DNA from: an uncultured Gemmatimonadota bacterium
GTDB lineage: Bacteria > Gemmatimonadota > Gemmatimonadetes > Gemmatimonadales > Gemmatimonadaceae
Assembly: GCA_902826615.1 (NCBI GenBank)
Contig: CADEFN010000001.1
Coordinates: 434,001-498,000, forward strand
DNA: 64,000 nucleotides
Direction of reading: 5' to 3'
Both the position numbers and the translations under genes were made by a program. How positions within the stretch are numbered: the first letter of the stretch is position 1; each line of letters begins with the position of its first letter. Of the stretch, positions 1-8,510 are shown piece after piece. Below the pieces are notes generated by a model. The model worked only from the letters and a program-made list of their open reading frames with translations, was not told the DNA's origin and did not search any database.

Positions 1-2024
1 GTGCGCAGGTGATGGATGTAAAACGCTGCGCCGCTCGAGTACTCCAGCGTGGTGCTGTCACGCCAGCGCGGGAAGAGACCGCCATCGCGGGTGAGCTGCG
101 TAACGGCGAACTGGCCTCGGCGCTTTTCGACTCGTTGCGCGGCACTCCCGGTGCCGCCCCACGCCATGGGGGCGACGTACACGTTGTCGCCTTCCTGGAA
201 GGCCACCCAGTTGCCCGATGGTGATGGGACGATCTCGTCGGCGAAGGGGAAGGTGAGGTGTTCCTGCTGGTCGCGTCCGTCGATGGTGACCGACATGAGC
301 GCCGTGCCGCCGCGTCCGCTGGCCGCCGCTTTCTCCTCGGGCCAGAAGACTCGTCCTTCGGGGCCCACCGAAGGGCGTGGGAGCTGTCGTCGGGCTTCGC
401 CACTGATGGCCATGCCTGACGGGCGGTTGATGATCCCGAGCACGACGCCCGTGTCACCTCGCGCGCCGGCGTCGGCCGAGAGGCGGAGAACGTCGAACCA
501 GACGTTGTGGGACATGGTGCGGCCGCGGGCCGTGGCGCCCTCGCCGCGTGCGACAATCACATAGCGTCCGTCGGCGCTGAACACCGGGTCGGTGTAGTCG
601 CCGGGCTCACTCGTCAGGCGCTGCGGCGCGCCACCCGTTGCGGGCACCTTCCACACATGACCGCGACCGGTGTCGTCCCATGAGACAAACGAAATCCAGC
701 GACCATCAGGGCTCCAGGTGGGGGCAAACTCCAGGGGGTCAAAGGCCGCTGCGGTGAGACGACGTGGTGCGCCAGTGGCGCCGTCCTGCAGGTAGACACG
801 CCCCACGGCCTGGAAAGCAATCGTGCGCCCGTCAGCGCTCGACGACGGCCAGCGGAAGAACTTCGCCACCACGGGTTCGTCGGTAATGCGGAACTCCTTG
901 CGTGCCATCTGCGAGATGGTGCGACGCACCGGCGCGGTGAAGGGAATGGTGGTCACGGCGCCGGTGGTGGCGTCCACGCGCCGGAGTTTGCCGCCCTGGG
1001 TGATGAGGAGGGAACGCCCGTCCGCTGTCCACTTGTAGCGTGGCAGCACGCCCAGCGTCTTCGATCCGCTTGCCGCCATCGGGTCGATGGGGTCCATGAG
1101 CAGGCGTTCGGCGCCGCTGCGGAGATCGCGCAGCCAGAGGGCGGTTCGCGGTCCAAAGCGGTGTCCCTTGAATTCGAGCACGCCGTCGGGAATCTGACGG
1201 GCAAAGGCCAGCCAGCGTCCATCGGGTGAGACCTCGGGGGCGGCTGCCCCGCCGCTGGAAAAGCGGGCGGCTGCCGCACTTCCGCTTTCACCGGCGGTGA
1301 TGTCGACCACTTCGCCTGTTTTGAAGGTGAAACGTCGCAGCTGGAGCGAGCCCGCGAGTGGTTCGCGTGGTTCGACGTTCATCCCGACCTGATAGAACAG
1401 AAAACGTCCGTCACCCGAAATGGTGGGCCATGCCGGCGCACTGTTGTTGCCACCCGCACCTGCTGCCACGAGTTGGGTGCCCGAACCGCCGTCCCGGTGA
1501 TACATCCAGATCCCGCCGGCTGCGGCACCACCCTCGCCACCGCCACCTCCTCCTCGCGCTGCGCGTCGCACGACGATGAACTGACCATCGGGTGTCCATG
1601 CCGGTTCGTACGCGGCCACGTTGAGGTCAGAGAAGACCGGCCGCGGACTGGAGCCGTCCGCGTTCATCAGCCAGAGGTTGTACTGGCCTCGGCGGTCGGT
1701 GATAAACGCGATGGTGCGTCCGTCGGGCGAAATGCGGGGCTGGAAGTTGAGCGCCACACCGCTGTTTTGCGTGATGGCAACCGCGTCACCTCCGCTCGCC
1801 GGCATCCGATAGATGTGACCGAGCAGGTCGAAGACGATCCAGCTCCCATCGGGGGAGAGATCGGCCGACATCCACGTTCCCTCGCTCGTGGAGAAGTTGA
1901 TCTCACGTGTGGTGCCACGTGCGAGGGTCACATCCCAGCGCGCCGAGTCGGCTGCCGTGCGCTGGGCCTGAAGTGGGGCTGTGAGGCAGATGGCGAGCAG
2001 CGTGCAACGAGTGGCGAAAGACAT
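1..2024 (-). CDS. Exported TolB/PD40 beta-propeller protein (3' end outside window)
   Basis: ATG at 2024 opens a frame that stays open to the left edge, so 674 codons are seen and the C-terminus is missing. Residues 1-20 form a secretion signal ending near LQAQ. The rest is repeated PD40-type blades: SPDG occurs at residue 57 (LSPDGSWIVFD) and residue 99 (ISPDGRTIAFI), and a blade edge reading VWKVPATGGAPQRLT lies near residue 460. Such propellers act in the periplasm or at the surface. In related bacteria this build often ends in an amidohydrolase domain, which would lie outside the window; that part is inference. The gene runs away from the dehydratase gene at 2098, which is read in the same direction. 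Confidence 0.75.
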   Translation of the reverse strand, partial: MSFATRCTLLAICLTAPLQAQRTAADSARWDVTLARGTTREINFSTSEGTWMSADLSPDGSWIVFDLLGHIYRMPASGGDAVAITQNSGVALNFQPRISPDGRTIAFITDRRGQYNLWLMNADGSSPRPVFSDLNVAAYEPAWTPDGQFIVVRRAARGGGGGGEGGAAAGGIWMYHRDGGSGTQLVAAGAGGNNSAPAWPTISGDGRFLFYQVGMNVEPREPLAGSLQLRRFTFKTGEVVDITAGESGSAAAARFSSGGAAAPEVSPDGRWLAFARQIPDGVLEFKGHRFGPRTALWLRDLRSGAERLLMDPIDPMAASGSKTLGVLPRYKWTADGRSLLITQGGKLRRVDATTGAVTTIPFTAPVRRTISQMARKEFRITDEPVVAKFFRWPSSSADGRTIAFQAVGRVYLQDGATGAPRRLTAAAFDPLEFAPTWSPDGRWISFVSWDDTGRGHVWKVPATGGAPQRLTSEPGDYTDPVFSADGRYVIVARGEGATARGRTMSHNVWFDVLRLSADAGARGDTGVVLGIINRPSGMAISGEARRQLPRPSVGPEGRVFWPEEKAAASGRGGTALMSVTIDGRDQQEHLTFPFADEIVPSPSGNWVAFQEGDNVYVAPMAWGGTGSAAQRVEKRRGQFAVTQLTRDGGLFPRWRDSTTLEYSSGAAFYIHHLR

Positions 2025-2097
2025 GGCTGGCGGACCCCGGGTTTGCGGGAATGATGGCGTGCGCCAACGTCCCCCCGGGGCCAGTGCCGGTCAAGGT

Positions 2098-2955
2098 CTA
2101 TCTGGTCGCCGTCACTCTCGCTGTCGCCCGCTGTGCCACGAGTCCATCTGGGCCAACCGCCTCGAGGGTGACCTTGTCGGCGTGCTGCTGCGCGTGAATT
2201 TCGTACGGCGCCAGATCAAACAGCGGACGCTCGCTCCGGAATTCGAAACTCGTGACGTGCCGCGATGTCATTTCCTGCGCGAGGGAAATCAGCTGCATGG
2301 CAATGAGTGGCCCATGCACGACCAGCCCCGGGTAGCCCTCCTCGTTCCGTGCGTAGTCGCGATCGTAGTGAATGCGATGGGCATTGAAGGTGAGGGCAGA
2401 GAATCGGAAGAGGAGCCGAGTGTCGGGATGCACCATGCGGGCGACGGTTCCGGGCGCATGCGACGCGGGTGGCGCGACCACAGGTGCCGGGACGGGGCCA
2501 CCCATCTCACGATAGACGATATCGTGTTCCTCCTCGACGCAGAGCTGGCCTTCCTGCACACAACGATGCCCGACACGCACGAAGGCCAGGGGGCCGCTCC
2601 TGCCCTCCTTGAGCGACACATCGAGGATCGTTGAGGTGCGAAGGGCGGGCGCCCCCAAGACCAGCGGCGCAACGAAAGTGAGTCGACCGCCTGCGTACAT
2701 ACGCCTCGGCAACGCAATCGGAGGCAAAAAGCCACCACGCCTGGGGTGACCTTCGGAAGAAAGAGCGGCTTGAGTGGCTGGTGAGTGGAAGTAGAACCAG
2801 TGCCAGAGGGGAGGGAGCGCATGCCCCGGTTCGGCGCTGAACCCGGCCATGTCAAACGTCGCGGCCGCCGCCGCGGCCTGTGCGGGCGCGAGGCCGTCGT
2901 GGGTCGTCTCACTCCGGCCGATCCACGCCATGAGTTCTTCAGTTGTATGGGTCAT
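2098..2955 (-). CDS. HTD2-like / FAS1-type MaoC hotdog dehydratase (mesaconyl-C4-CoA hydratase-like)
   Basis: The 285-residue protein starts at the ATG at 2955 (MTHTTEELMAWIG); an open frame continues upstream but has no protein-like content. It has the look of the double-hotdog HTD2/FAS1-dehydratase family: an N-terminal hotdog with WHWFYFHSP and the hallmark GHPRRGGFLPPI followed by LPRRMYAGG, and a C-terminal half with FRFSALTFNAHRIHYD, where the His and Asp match the MaoC hydratase active site, then the central helix segment HGPLIAMQLISLA. Members hydrate or dehydrate enoyl-CoA or acyl-ACP substrates (mesaconyl-CoA, 3-hydroxyacyl thioesters); the substrate here cannot be read from sequence. 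No partner enzyme is adjacent. Confidence 0.8.
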   Translation of the reverse strand: MTHTTEELMAWIGRSETTHDGLAPAQAAAAAATFDMAGFSAEPGHALPPLWHWFYFHSPATQAALSSEGHPRRGGFLPPIALPRRMYAGGRLTFVAPLVLGAPALRTSTILDVSLKEGRSGPLAFVRVGHRCVQEGQLCVEEEHDIVYREMGGPVPAPVVAPPASHAPGTVARMVHPDTRLLFRFSALTFNAHRIHYDRDYARNEEGYPGLVVHGPLIAMQLISLAQEMTSRHVTSFEFRSERPLFDLAPYEIHAQQHADKVTLEAVGPDGLVAQRATARVTATR

Positions 2956-3222
2956 TCCAAGACCGAGCGCGTGGTAACGAGATATTGCCGTTCGGGCCCG
3001 ACATGCACCCCGTATTTGAGTCGCGCACTGGTGGAGCGCGGGGAGCTCACATCGAGACCGTCTGCGAGAATCTTCCCGTGTACCGGGTCTCCGCAACCGG
3101 ACATCGACGTCCGCCACACAATTCGAGGTTGCCGAATACGGGGCGTCCGGTACCATAATGTTCACAGGTGGCCGGGTACGAGCCGGCCGCCGCACGCGGA
3201 CCCCGAGGAGGAAGTGCCTACC

Positions 3223-4779
3223 ATGTTTGCAGCGTTCGCCGTTGTTGGTCCTGTGGCTTCCGTGCTTCTCATGATCGCGTTGGCCGGAACAAGTCGTGCG
3301 ACAGAGACCACGACGCGGCGCGACACTCGGCACGACACCTCCGCACCACTGAGCCCACAGGACTCTACACGCCGAGTGTATGGCGCCGAGGTTGAGCAGA
3401 AGCGGCAGGGGCGGCGGGTGGCGGCGCGTGTGCTCGAGTCGTTTGATGGACTGGGTGTCGGGTTCAGTGGTCCGCAGGGCGCGCCACTCCTTCGCAACCC
3501 GTCGGACAACTCGGTGGCGGTGGGGCCCGATCACATAGTCCAGACGGTGAACTCGGTGATGGCGGTGTTCACCAAGAAGGGTCGTCTGTACCGCGAGACC
3601 GGGCGGGCGCTGTCCGGTGCCCTCTCCACCAACACCATCTTTCGGGGTTTTGGGGGTGCCTGTGAGCAGCGCAACAGTGGTGACGCGGTGGTGCGGTATG
3701 ACCAGCTCGCCAAGCGATGGCTCTTTGTGCTCCCGATTTTCTCTCGGCCGCCGGGAGAGCCGAATGGCCCCTATTCCATGTGTTACGCGGTCAGCGTCGG
3801 CCCTGACCCGTTAGGCGCCTATCATCGCTACGAGTTCAAGCGTCCTCTCTTTCCGGACTACCCGCGTCCCGCCATCTGGCCCGACGGATATTATGTGCCC
3901 TCCAGCACCGGCGACGACGTGATTCAGAAACACGCCTGCGTCGTGGAACGCGACAAGATGCTGCGAGGTGAGCCGGCGCGGGAGCAGTGTGTGATCATCG
4001 AGGGAGTGAACTTTCTCAACAACGCCGACATCGACGGGTACACGCTGCCACCACGGGGAGCGCCTAACGTGATGATGGCCACCGGTGGCACACAGCTCAA
4101 GGGTGTGCTCAACGCCGACCACATCGATGTCTGGCAGTTTCATGTGGACTGGAATGACACCACCAGGACCCGGGTGACGGGCCCCGAAAAGCTCGCGGTG
4201 GCGCCGTACGCCTACCTGTGCGGCGGACAGCTCACCAACTGCGTCCCACAGCCAGGCAGCCAGCGGCGGCTCGATGCGCAGGGCGACAAACTCATGGCGC
4301 GACTGGTGTATCGCAACATCAATGGCCGCGAGTCGATTGTCGGCCTGCACTCGGTCAACACCTCACAGGGCGCGGGTGGAGTGCGATGGTACGAGTTCCG
4401 CATCGGAAAGGACCGCGCTGTGCGTCTCCATCAGCAGGGCACATATGCGCCCGACTCGGCGTATCGCTGGATGGGGAGCATCGGAATGGACCGCGTGGGC
4501 AACATTGCCATGGGCTATTCGTTCGGCGGACCGCAGCACTACGTCGGCCAGCGCTTTGCCGGCCGCACCCCGCGCGACCCACTCGGCTCGTTAGGTGTTC
4601 GGGAAGGGGTGCTGGCCCAGGGGGCGGCGTCGCAGGAGGCCACGCTGCGGTGGGAGGACTACACGCAGCTCAGCATGGATCCTGACGACTGCCGCTTCTG
4701 GTACGTGGGTGATTATTTCAAGGCGGGCGCCTCGAGTTATTCCACACGCATCGGGTCGTGGCGTCTGCCGGGGTGCTAG
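3223..4779 (+). CDS. Exported protein of unknown function
   Basis: I do not recognise the family. The start is fixed by a strong ribosome binding site (GAGGAGG, 3206-3212) ahead of the ATG at 3223; an open frame upstream overlaps the divergent gene and is ignored. The 518-residue product has a signal peptide (residues about 1-27), then a basic, Ser/Thr-rich stretch, then a globular part from about residue 70 that contains PSDNSVAVGPDHIVQTVNS and VWQFHVDW, which read like propeller or glycosidase-like repeats. Several cysteines (CEQR, MCYAV, HACVV, EQCVII, LCGG, TNCV, DDCRF, LPGC at the C-terminus) fit an oxidising periplasmic or extracellular location. It is divergent from the dehydratase gene. 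Confidence 0.6.
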   Translation: MFAAFAVVGPVASVLLMIALAGTSRATETTTRRDTRHDTSAPLSPQDSTRRVYGAEVEQKRQGRRVAARVLESFDGLGVGFSGPQGAPLLRNPSDNSVAVGPDHIVQTVNSVMAVFTKKGRLYRETGRALSGALSTNTIFRGFGGACEQRNSGDAVVRYDQLAKRWLFVLPIFSRPPGEPNGPYSMCYAVSVGPDPLGAYHRYEFKRPLFPDYPRPAIWPDGYYVPSSTGDDVIQKHACVVERDKMLRGEPAREQCVIIEGVNFLNNADIDGYTLPPRGAPNVMMATGGTQLKGVLNADHIDVWQFHVDWNDTTRTRVTGPEKLAVAPYAYLCGGQLTNCVPQPGSQRRLDAQGDKLMARLVYRNINGRESIVGLHSVNTSQGAGGVRWYEFRIGKDRAVRLHQQGTYAPDSAYRWMGSIGMDRVGNIAMGYSFGGPQHYVGQRFAGRTPRDPLGSLGVREGVLAQGAASQEATLRWEDYTQLSMDPDDCRFWYVGDYFKAGASSYSTRIGSWRLPGC

Positions 4780-4800
4780 ATGGCGGACGGCTGACGGGCT

Positions 4801-4843
4801 AGCGCGCGTGGCGCGCTCGAAGCGCATTTGCCCTGAGATGCGC
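4801..4843 (+). terminator. Overlapping GC-rich hairpins after the exported protein gene
   Basis: Perfect inverted repeat AGCGCGC-GTG-GCGCGCT at 4801-4817, overlapped by CGTGGCGC/GCGCCACG and GCGCAT/ATGCGC arms further on, with a pyrimidine-rich stretch after it. There is no clean T-run, so termination is only possible, and mutually exclusive folds could also affect the downstream gene. Confidence 0.3.
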
Positions 4844-4880
4844 CACGCTTCACTTTCTATTCCTCCCTTCCTACAGGTCC

Positions 4881-7049
4881 ATGCGCCCACGCGCCCTCGT
4901 CCTTTGCTCCCTGCTTGTCGCCTGTGCGTCTCCCGCGGCCAACAACCCTGACCTGTCGCGATGGGAAGCCACAGCGGCCCGGGTCACGATTACTCGCGAC
5001 GACTGGGGCATCGCCCACATCAAGGGGCCGACCGATGCCGACGCCATTTTTGGCATGATGTACGCGCAGGCCGAAGACGACTTCAATCGCATCGAGGTGA
5101 ACTATCTCAACTCGATGGGTCGTCTGGCGGAAGCAGAGGGAGAGAAGGAGATCTGGCGCGACCTGCGCATGAAACTCTTCATCGATCCGGCGGACATGCA
5201 GAAGCAGTACGCCGCCGCGCCGGAATCGCTCCGCAAGCTCATGGATGCATGGGCCGACGGTCTCAACTATTACCTGCACACGCATCCCGAGGTGAAGCCG
5301 CGCGTCATCACCCGTTTCGAGCCCTGGATGCCTCTCTCGTTCAGCGAGGGAAGCATCGGCGGCGATATCGAGCGCGTGAGTCTGCAGGAGCTCGAAGCCT
5401 TTTACGGCGACACCGCAAAGCGTCAGGTCGCGGTCATCGAACATGATCCCGACCTGGAGCCGCGGGGTTCCAACGGCATTGCCATCGGCGGTTCGATGAC
5501 GCAGTCGGGGAAGGCCATGCTGCTCATCAATCCCCACACCTCATTCTTCTTCCGCTCCGAAGCACAGGTCACGAGCGACGAAGGTCTCAATGCGTACGGC
5601 GCCTCCACCTGGGGTCAGTTTTTCGTATACCAGGGCTTCAACGAGAAGGCGGGGTGGATGCACACCTCCAGCGGAGCCGACAACATCGACGAATACGCCG
5701 AAAGCGTGTCGACGAAGGACTCGGGGTATGTCTATCGCTACGGCACCGAGGAGCGCGCCGTGACGTCGCAGGAGATCGTGCTGCCCTACAAGACAGAAAC
5801 CGGCATGGCCCAACGCAAGGTCCGCGTGTTCCGGACCCATCACGGACCGGTGGTGCGTGCCGTCGATGGCAAGTGGATATCGGTGCGGCTGATGCAGGAG
5901 CCGCTGAAAGCGCTGCAGCAGTCGTACAATCGGACGCGGGCCACCAACCTGAAGGAATTCCGCGAGACGATGGAGCTGCACACCAACTCCTCCAACAACA
6001 CCCTCTTTGCCGACGCCGAGGGCAACTTTGCCTACTTCCATGCGAACTTTGTGCCCAAGCGCGACCTGAAGTTCAACTGGCGACAGCCGGTGGACGGCAC
6101 CACGCCGGCTACCGAGTGGAACGGCGTGCACGGCATCGACGAGAGCCCCAACGTGTTCAACCCCGCCATCGGCTGGGTGTACAACACCAACAACTGGCCC
6201 TACTCCGCGGCCGGTCCCCAGAGCCCGCGTCGCAAGGACTACCCGTCGTACATGGACCTCAACCTGGAGAACCCGCGTGGCCTTCATGCCATTCGCGTGT
6301 TGTCGGGGCGCAAGAACTTCACGCTGGACTCCCTGATCGCGGCGGCGTACGACAGCTACCTGCCGGCCTTTGAATCGTTGATCCCCACGCTGCTGCAGGC
6401 GTGGGACCAGGCGCCGGCCTCGGACACACTCAAGGGGCAGCTCGCCGAACCGGTGGCCGCGTTGCGTGAATGGGACTACCGATGGAGCGCGACGTCAGTT
6501 CCGACCTCCCTTGCCGTGTACTGGGGCGAGGAGCTGTGGCGTGCCGTCCGTGCCGACGCCGAAAGCGAGGACATGTCGATCTATGATTTCATGGCGAAGC
6601 GCGCGTCGCCGCAGGTGAGGCTTGCCGCGTTCGCCGCCGCCGTGGGCCAGCTCACCGCCGACTTCGGGAACTGGAAGACGCCATGGGGCGACATCAACCG
6701 CTTCCAGCGTCTCACCGCTGACATCGTGCATCCGTTCGACGACGCGGGCGCCAGCATTCCCGTCGCCTTTACCTCGTCTCGCTGGGGGTCGTTAGCCTCG
6801 TTCGGGGCACGCACCTTCAAGACGAAGAAGCTCTATGGCACCAGCGGCAACAGTTTTGTCGCCGTGGTGGAGTTTGGTGACAGTGTGCGTGCGCGCGCCG
6901 TGACCGCGGGTGGTGAAAGCGGCAACCCGGCCTCGAAGCACTTCAACGACCAGGCCGAGCGGTACGCGACGGGCAAGTTGCGCGACGTGTACTTCTATCC
7001 GTCGCAGCTCACGGGTCACACCGAGCGCACGTACCAGCCGGGGAAGTAA
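4881..7049 (+). CDS. Penicillin acylase family lipoprotein (Ntn amidohydrolase)
   Basis: The 722-residue protein begins with a lipoprotein signal (MRPRALVLCSLLVACASP, lipobox LVAC with Cys15). A short alpha-chain-like segment (residues about 33-180, RDDWGIAHIKGPTDADA, typical of acylases) is followed by a linker and the start of the beta chain at RGSNGIAIGG. Ser197 there is the expected N-terminal nucleophile released by autocleavage, as in penicillin, aculeacin and acyl-homoserine-lactone acylases. The length is normal for the family. It should hydrolyse an amide at the periplasmic face of a membrane; the acyl substrate cannot be inferred. ATG at 4881 follows a weak AGG. Confidence 0.9.
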   Translation: MRPRALVLCSLLVACASPAANNPDLSRWEATAARVTITRDDWGIAHIKGPTDADAIFGMMYAQAEDDFNRIEVNYLNSMGRLAEAEGEKEIWRDLRMKLFIDPADMQKQYAAAPESLRKLMDAWADGLNYYLHTHPEVKPRVITRFEPWMPLSFSEGSIGGDIERVSLQELEAFYGDTAKRQVAVIEHDPDLEPRGSNGIAIGGSMTQSGKAMLLINPHTSFFFRSEAQVTSDEGLNAYGASTWGQFFVYQGFNEKAGWMHTSSGADNIDEYAESVSTKDSGYVYRYGTEERAVTSQEIVLPYKTETGMAQRKVRVFRTHHGPVVRAVDGKWISVRLMQEPLKALQQSYNRTRATNLKEFRETMELHTNSSNNTLFADAEGNFAYFHANFVPKRDLKFNWRQPVDGTTPATEWNGVHGIDESPNVFNPAIGWVYNTNNWPYSAAGPQSPRRKDYPSYMDLNLENPRGLHAIRVLSGRKNFTLDSLIAAAYDSYLPAFESLIPTLLQAWDQAPASDTLKGQLAEPVAALREWDYRWSATSVPTSLAVYWGEELWRAVRADAESEDMSIYDFMAKRASPQVRLAAFAAAVGQLTADFGNWKTPWGDINRFQRLTADIVHPFDDAGASIPVAFTSSRWGSLASFGARTFKTKKLYGTSGNSFVAVVEFGDSVRARAVTAGGESGNPASKHFNDQAERYATGKLRDVYFYPSQLTGHTERTYQPGK

Positions 7050-7068
7050 GAACGTCAGTGGCAGTGGC

Positions 7069-7093
7069 GCGAGAGGGGTGACGTCCCTCTCGC
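7069..7093. terminator. Hairpin between convergent genes
   Basis: Nine-base perfect stem GCGAGAGGG / CCCTCTCGC with a 7-base loop sits between the stop of the acylase (7049) and the stop of the opposing gene (7096). There is no T-run on either side; it is a plausible shared end signal. Confidence 0.4.
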
Positions 7094-7095
7094 CG

Positions 7096-7968
7096 TCACG
7101 CGTCGCCTTCGTCTTCCTCGTCGTCTTCCGACGGCATGACGAGATCAGAGCGCCCATCCTCAACGGTCGCGTACTCTCCAATTTTTGCGCGGAGCTGCGC
7201 AAAGGCTTCGGGAGGCGCCATGACGTCATCCAGCCGCACGATCTCCTCGCCATCAGCGCTGAGGAGCTTCCAGACCCACAGGTCAATGGGCCGAGAACTC
7301 GAGCTGCGCCCGGCACGATGCCGATTGAGGTCGTAGTCCCGCTGGGCCGCGGCGTTGAGATTCACCCGATTGAAATGGGCGAGGGCGCCCCACGGCACGC
7401 GACGTATCTCAAAGACTGACCCATCGCTGAACCCGGCGTCGTCCATCCGGATGACACGTGAGAATGTGGTCAGCGTGGTGTGGGCGAGAAAGACCAGCAC
7501 GACGCACGCTCCGATAAAGGCCGATGCCGAATAGAGGGGTTCCTCGGCGTAGTGGAGGGCAGCTCCCGGAATCGTGACGAGCGCGAGCAGTCCGATCGTG
7601 GCGCACCAGAAGATGACCCCTTTGTGGCTATCGCGATGCTCCACCACGGGTGCGTACCGCGCATCCGCCAGCCCAACCAGCTCGCTCACCTCGCGCGTCG
7701 GCACCCATCTCCCGGCGAACCATGTGACGTCCTCTCCCCAGTGCAGCCGACCCACGACACGCGCGAGCCAGGCAAAGAGCAGTAGCCACACAACTCGCAC
7801 ACCAACCCCAAGCGCTTTCGTGGTGTGCGACGCATCGCGCCGGAGCTCGCCCACAATCATCATGATTGCCACAATAGCGGCTGCCGCCAGCGCAACATGC
7901 AGTGCGGTTTTGTAGTGAGCGACGCGCCTGATCCCGCTGTCAGTCGCCTGGATGACTGAGGGACTCAC
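7096..7968 (-). CDS. Membrane protein of unknown function
   Basis: The 290-residue product has four predicted transmembrane helices in two pairs (about residues 22-42, 53-72, 118-138, 145-165), then a soluble C-terminal half that looks like a PH-like stress-response domain (DDAGFSDGSVFEIRRVPWGALAHF) and ends in a very acidic tail (EDDEEDEGDA). The GTG start at 7968 overlaps the yaeQ stop by 4 bases (GTGA), so it is translationally coupled to yaeQ. I do not assign a function. Confidence 0.65.
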   Translation of the reverse strand: MSPSVIQATDSGIRRVAHYKTALHVALAAAAIVAIMMIVGELRRDASHTTKALGVGVRVVWLLLFAWLARVVGRLHWGEDVTWFAGRWVPTREVSELVGLADARYAPVVEHRDSHKGVIFWCATIGLLALVTIPGAALHYAEEPLYSASAFIGACVVLVFLAHTTLTTFSRVIRMDDAGFSDGSVFEIRRVPWGALAHFNRVNLNAAAQRDYDLNRHRAGRSSSSRPIDLWVWKLLSADGEEIVRLDDVMAPPEAFAQLRAKIGEYATVEDGRSDLVMPSEDDEEDEGDA

Positions 7969-8510
7969 GTCGGGAGGCGCAGCGGTTCCAGTGCGCCCTG
8001 CACAACGTCACCAGCAAAGTCGATGAACAACTCACCGCCGCTGACCGACACACTGCACCGAACTCGGCGGTCAAGATGAGGGACGAGTTCGTCCAGCAGC
8101 TCGGGCGGAACAGCGTACACGTCGATCTCCTCCGAGCGATGGATGCGTGCTCCCTCATAACCACGCAAGAGTACGCGCGGATCCTTGTGGGTGTAGAGCG
8201 CCACTCGCGGAGCTGCTTTACTCGCTTTGTGAAGTCGAGCGGCGTCGGGAGCGCCGATCTCGATCCAGGTGCGCAGTGACCCGGTGAGGTCGCGCACGGT
8301 GATGGCTGGCTCCTCTGTGTCGGAGAGCCCTCCCTTGGAGAAGGCGATCCCTTCGGTGTACTCGAGGCAGTAGGCCAGCACGCGAGTCCACAGATACTCC
8401 GGCGTTTCTGACGGGTGCTGTGCCACCTTGAGCGACAACTCCTCGTACACATGACGGTCGGAGTCGTTGAGCGCAATCTCGAAAGTGGCCATCGTGGCGT
8501 TGAGCGCCAT
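7965..8510 (-). CDS. yaeQ: YaeQ family protein
   Basis: The 181-residue protein matches the YaeQ family in length and along its whole sequence: start MALNATMATFEIALND, then HPSETPEYLWTRVLAYCLEY, then LRTWIEIGAPDAARLHKA, which contains conserved acidic and lysine positions of the PD-(D/E)XK nuclease-like fold. The biochemical role of YaeQ is not established; older suggestions link it to transcription elongation or to suppression of rfaH. The ATG at 8510 shares one base with the stop of the transpeptidase gene and its own stop overlaps the next start, so the three minus-strand genes form one coupled operon. Confidence 0.9.
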   Translation of the reverse strand: MALNATMATFEIALNDSDRHVYEELSLKVAQHPSETPEYLWTRVLAYCLEYTEGIAFSKGGLSDTEEPAITVRDLTGSLRTWIEIGAPDAARLHKASKAAPRVALYTHKDPRVLLRGYEGARIHRSEEIDVYAVPPELLDELVPHLDRRVRCSVSVSGGELFIDFAGDVVQGALEPLRLPT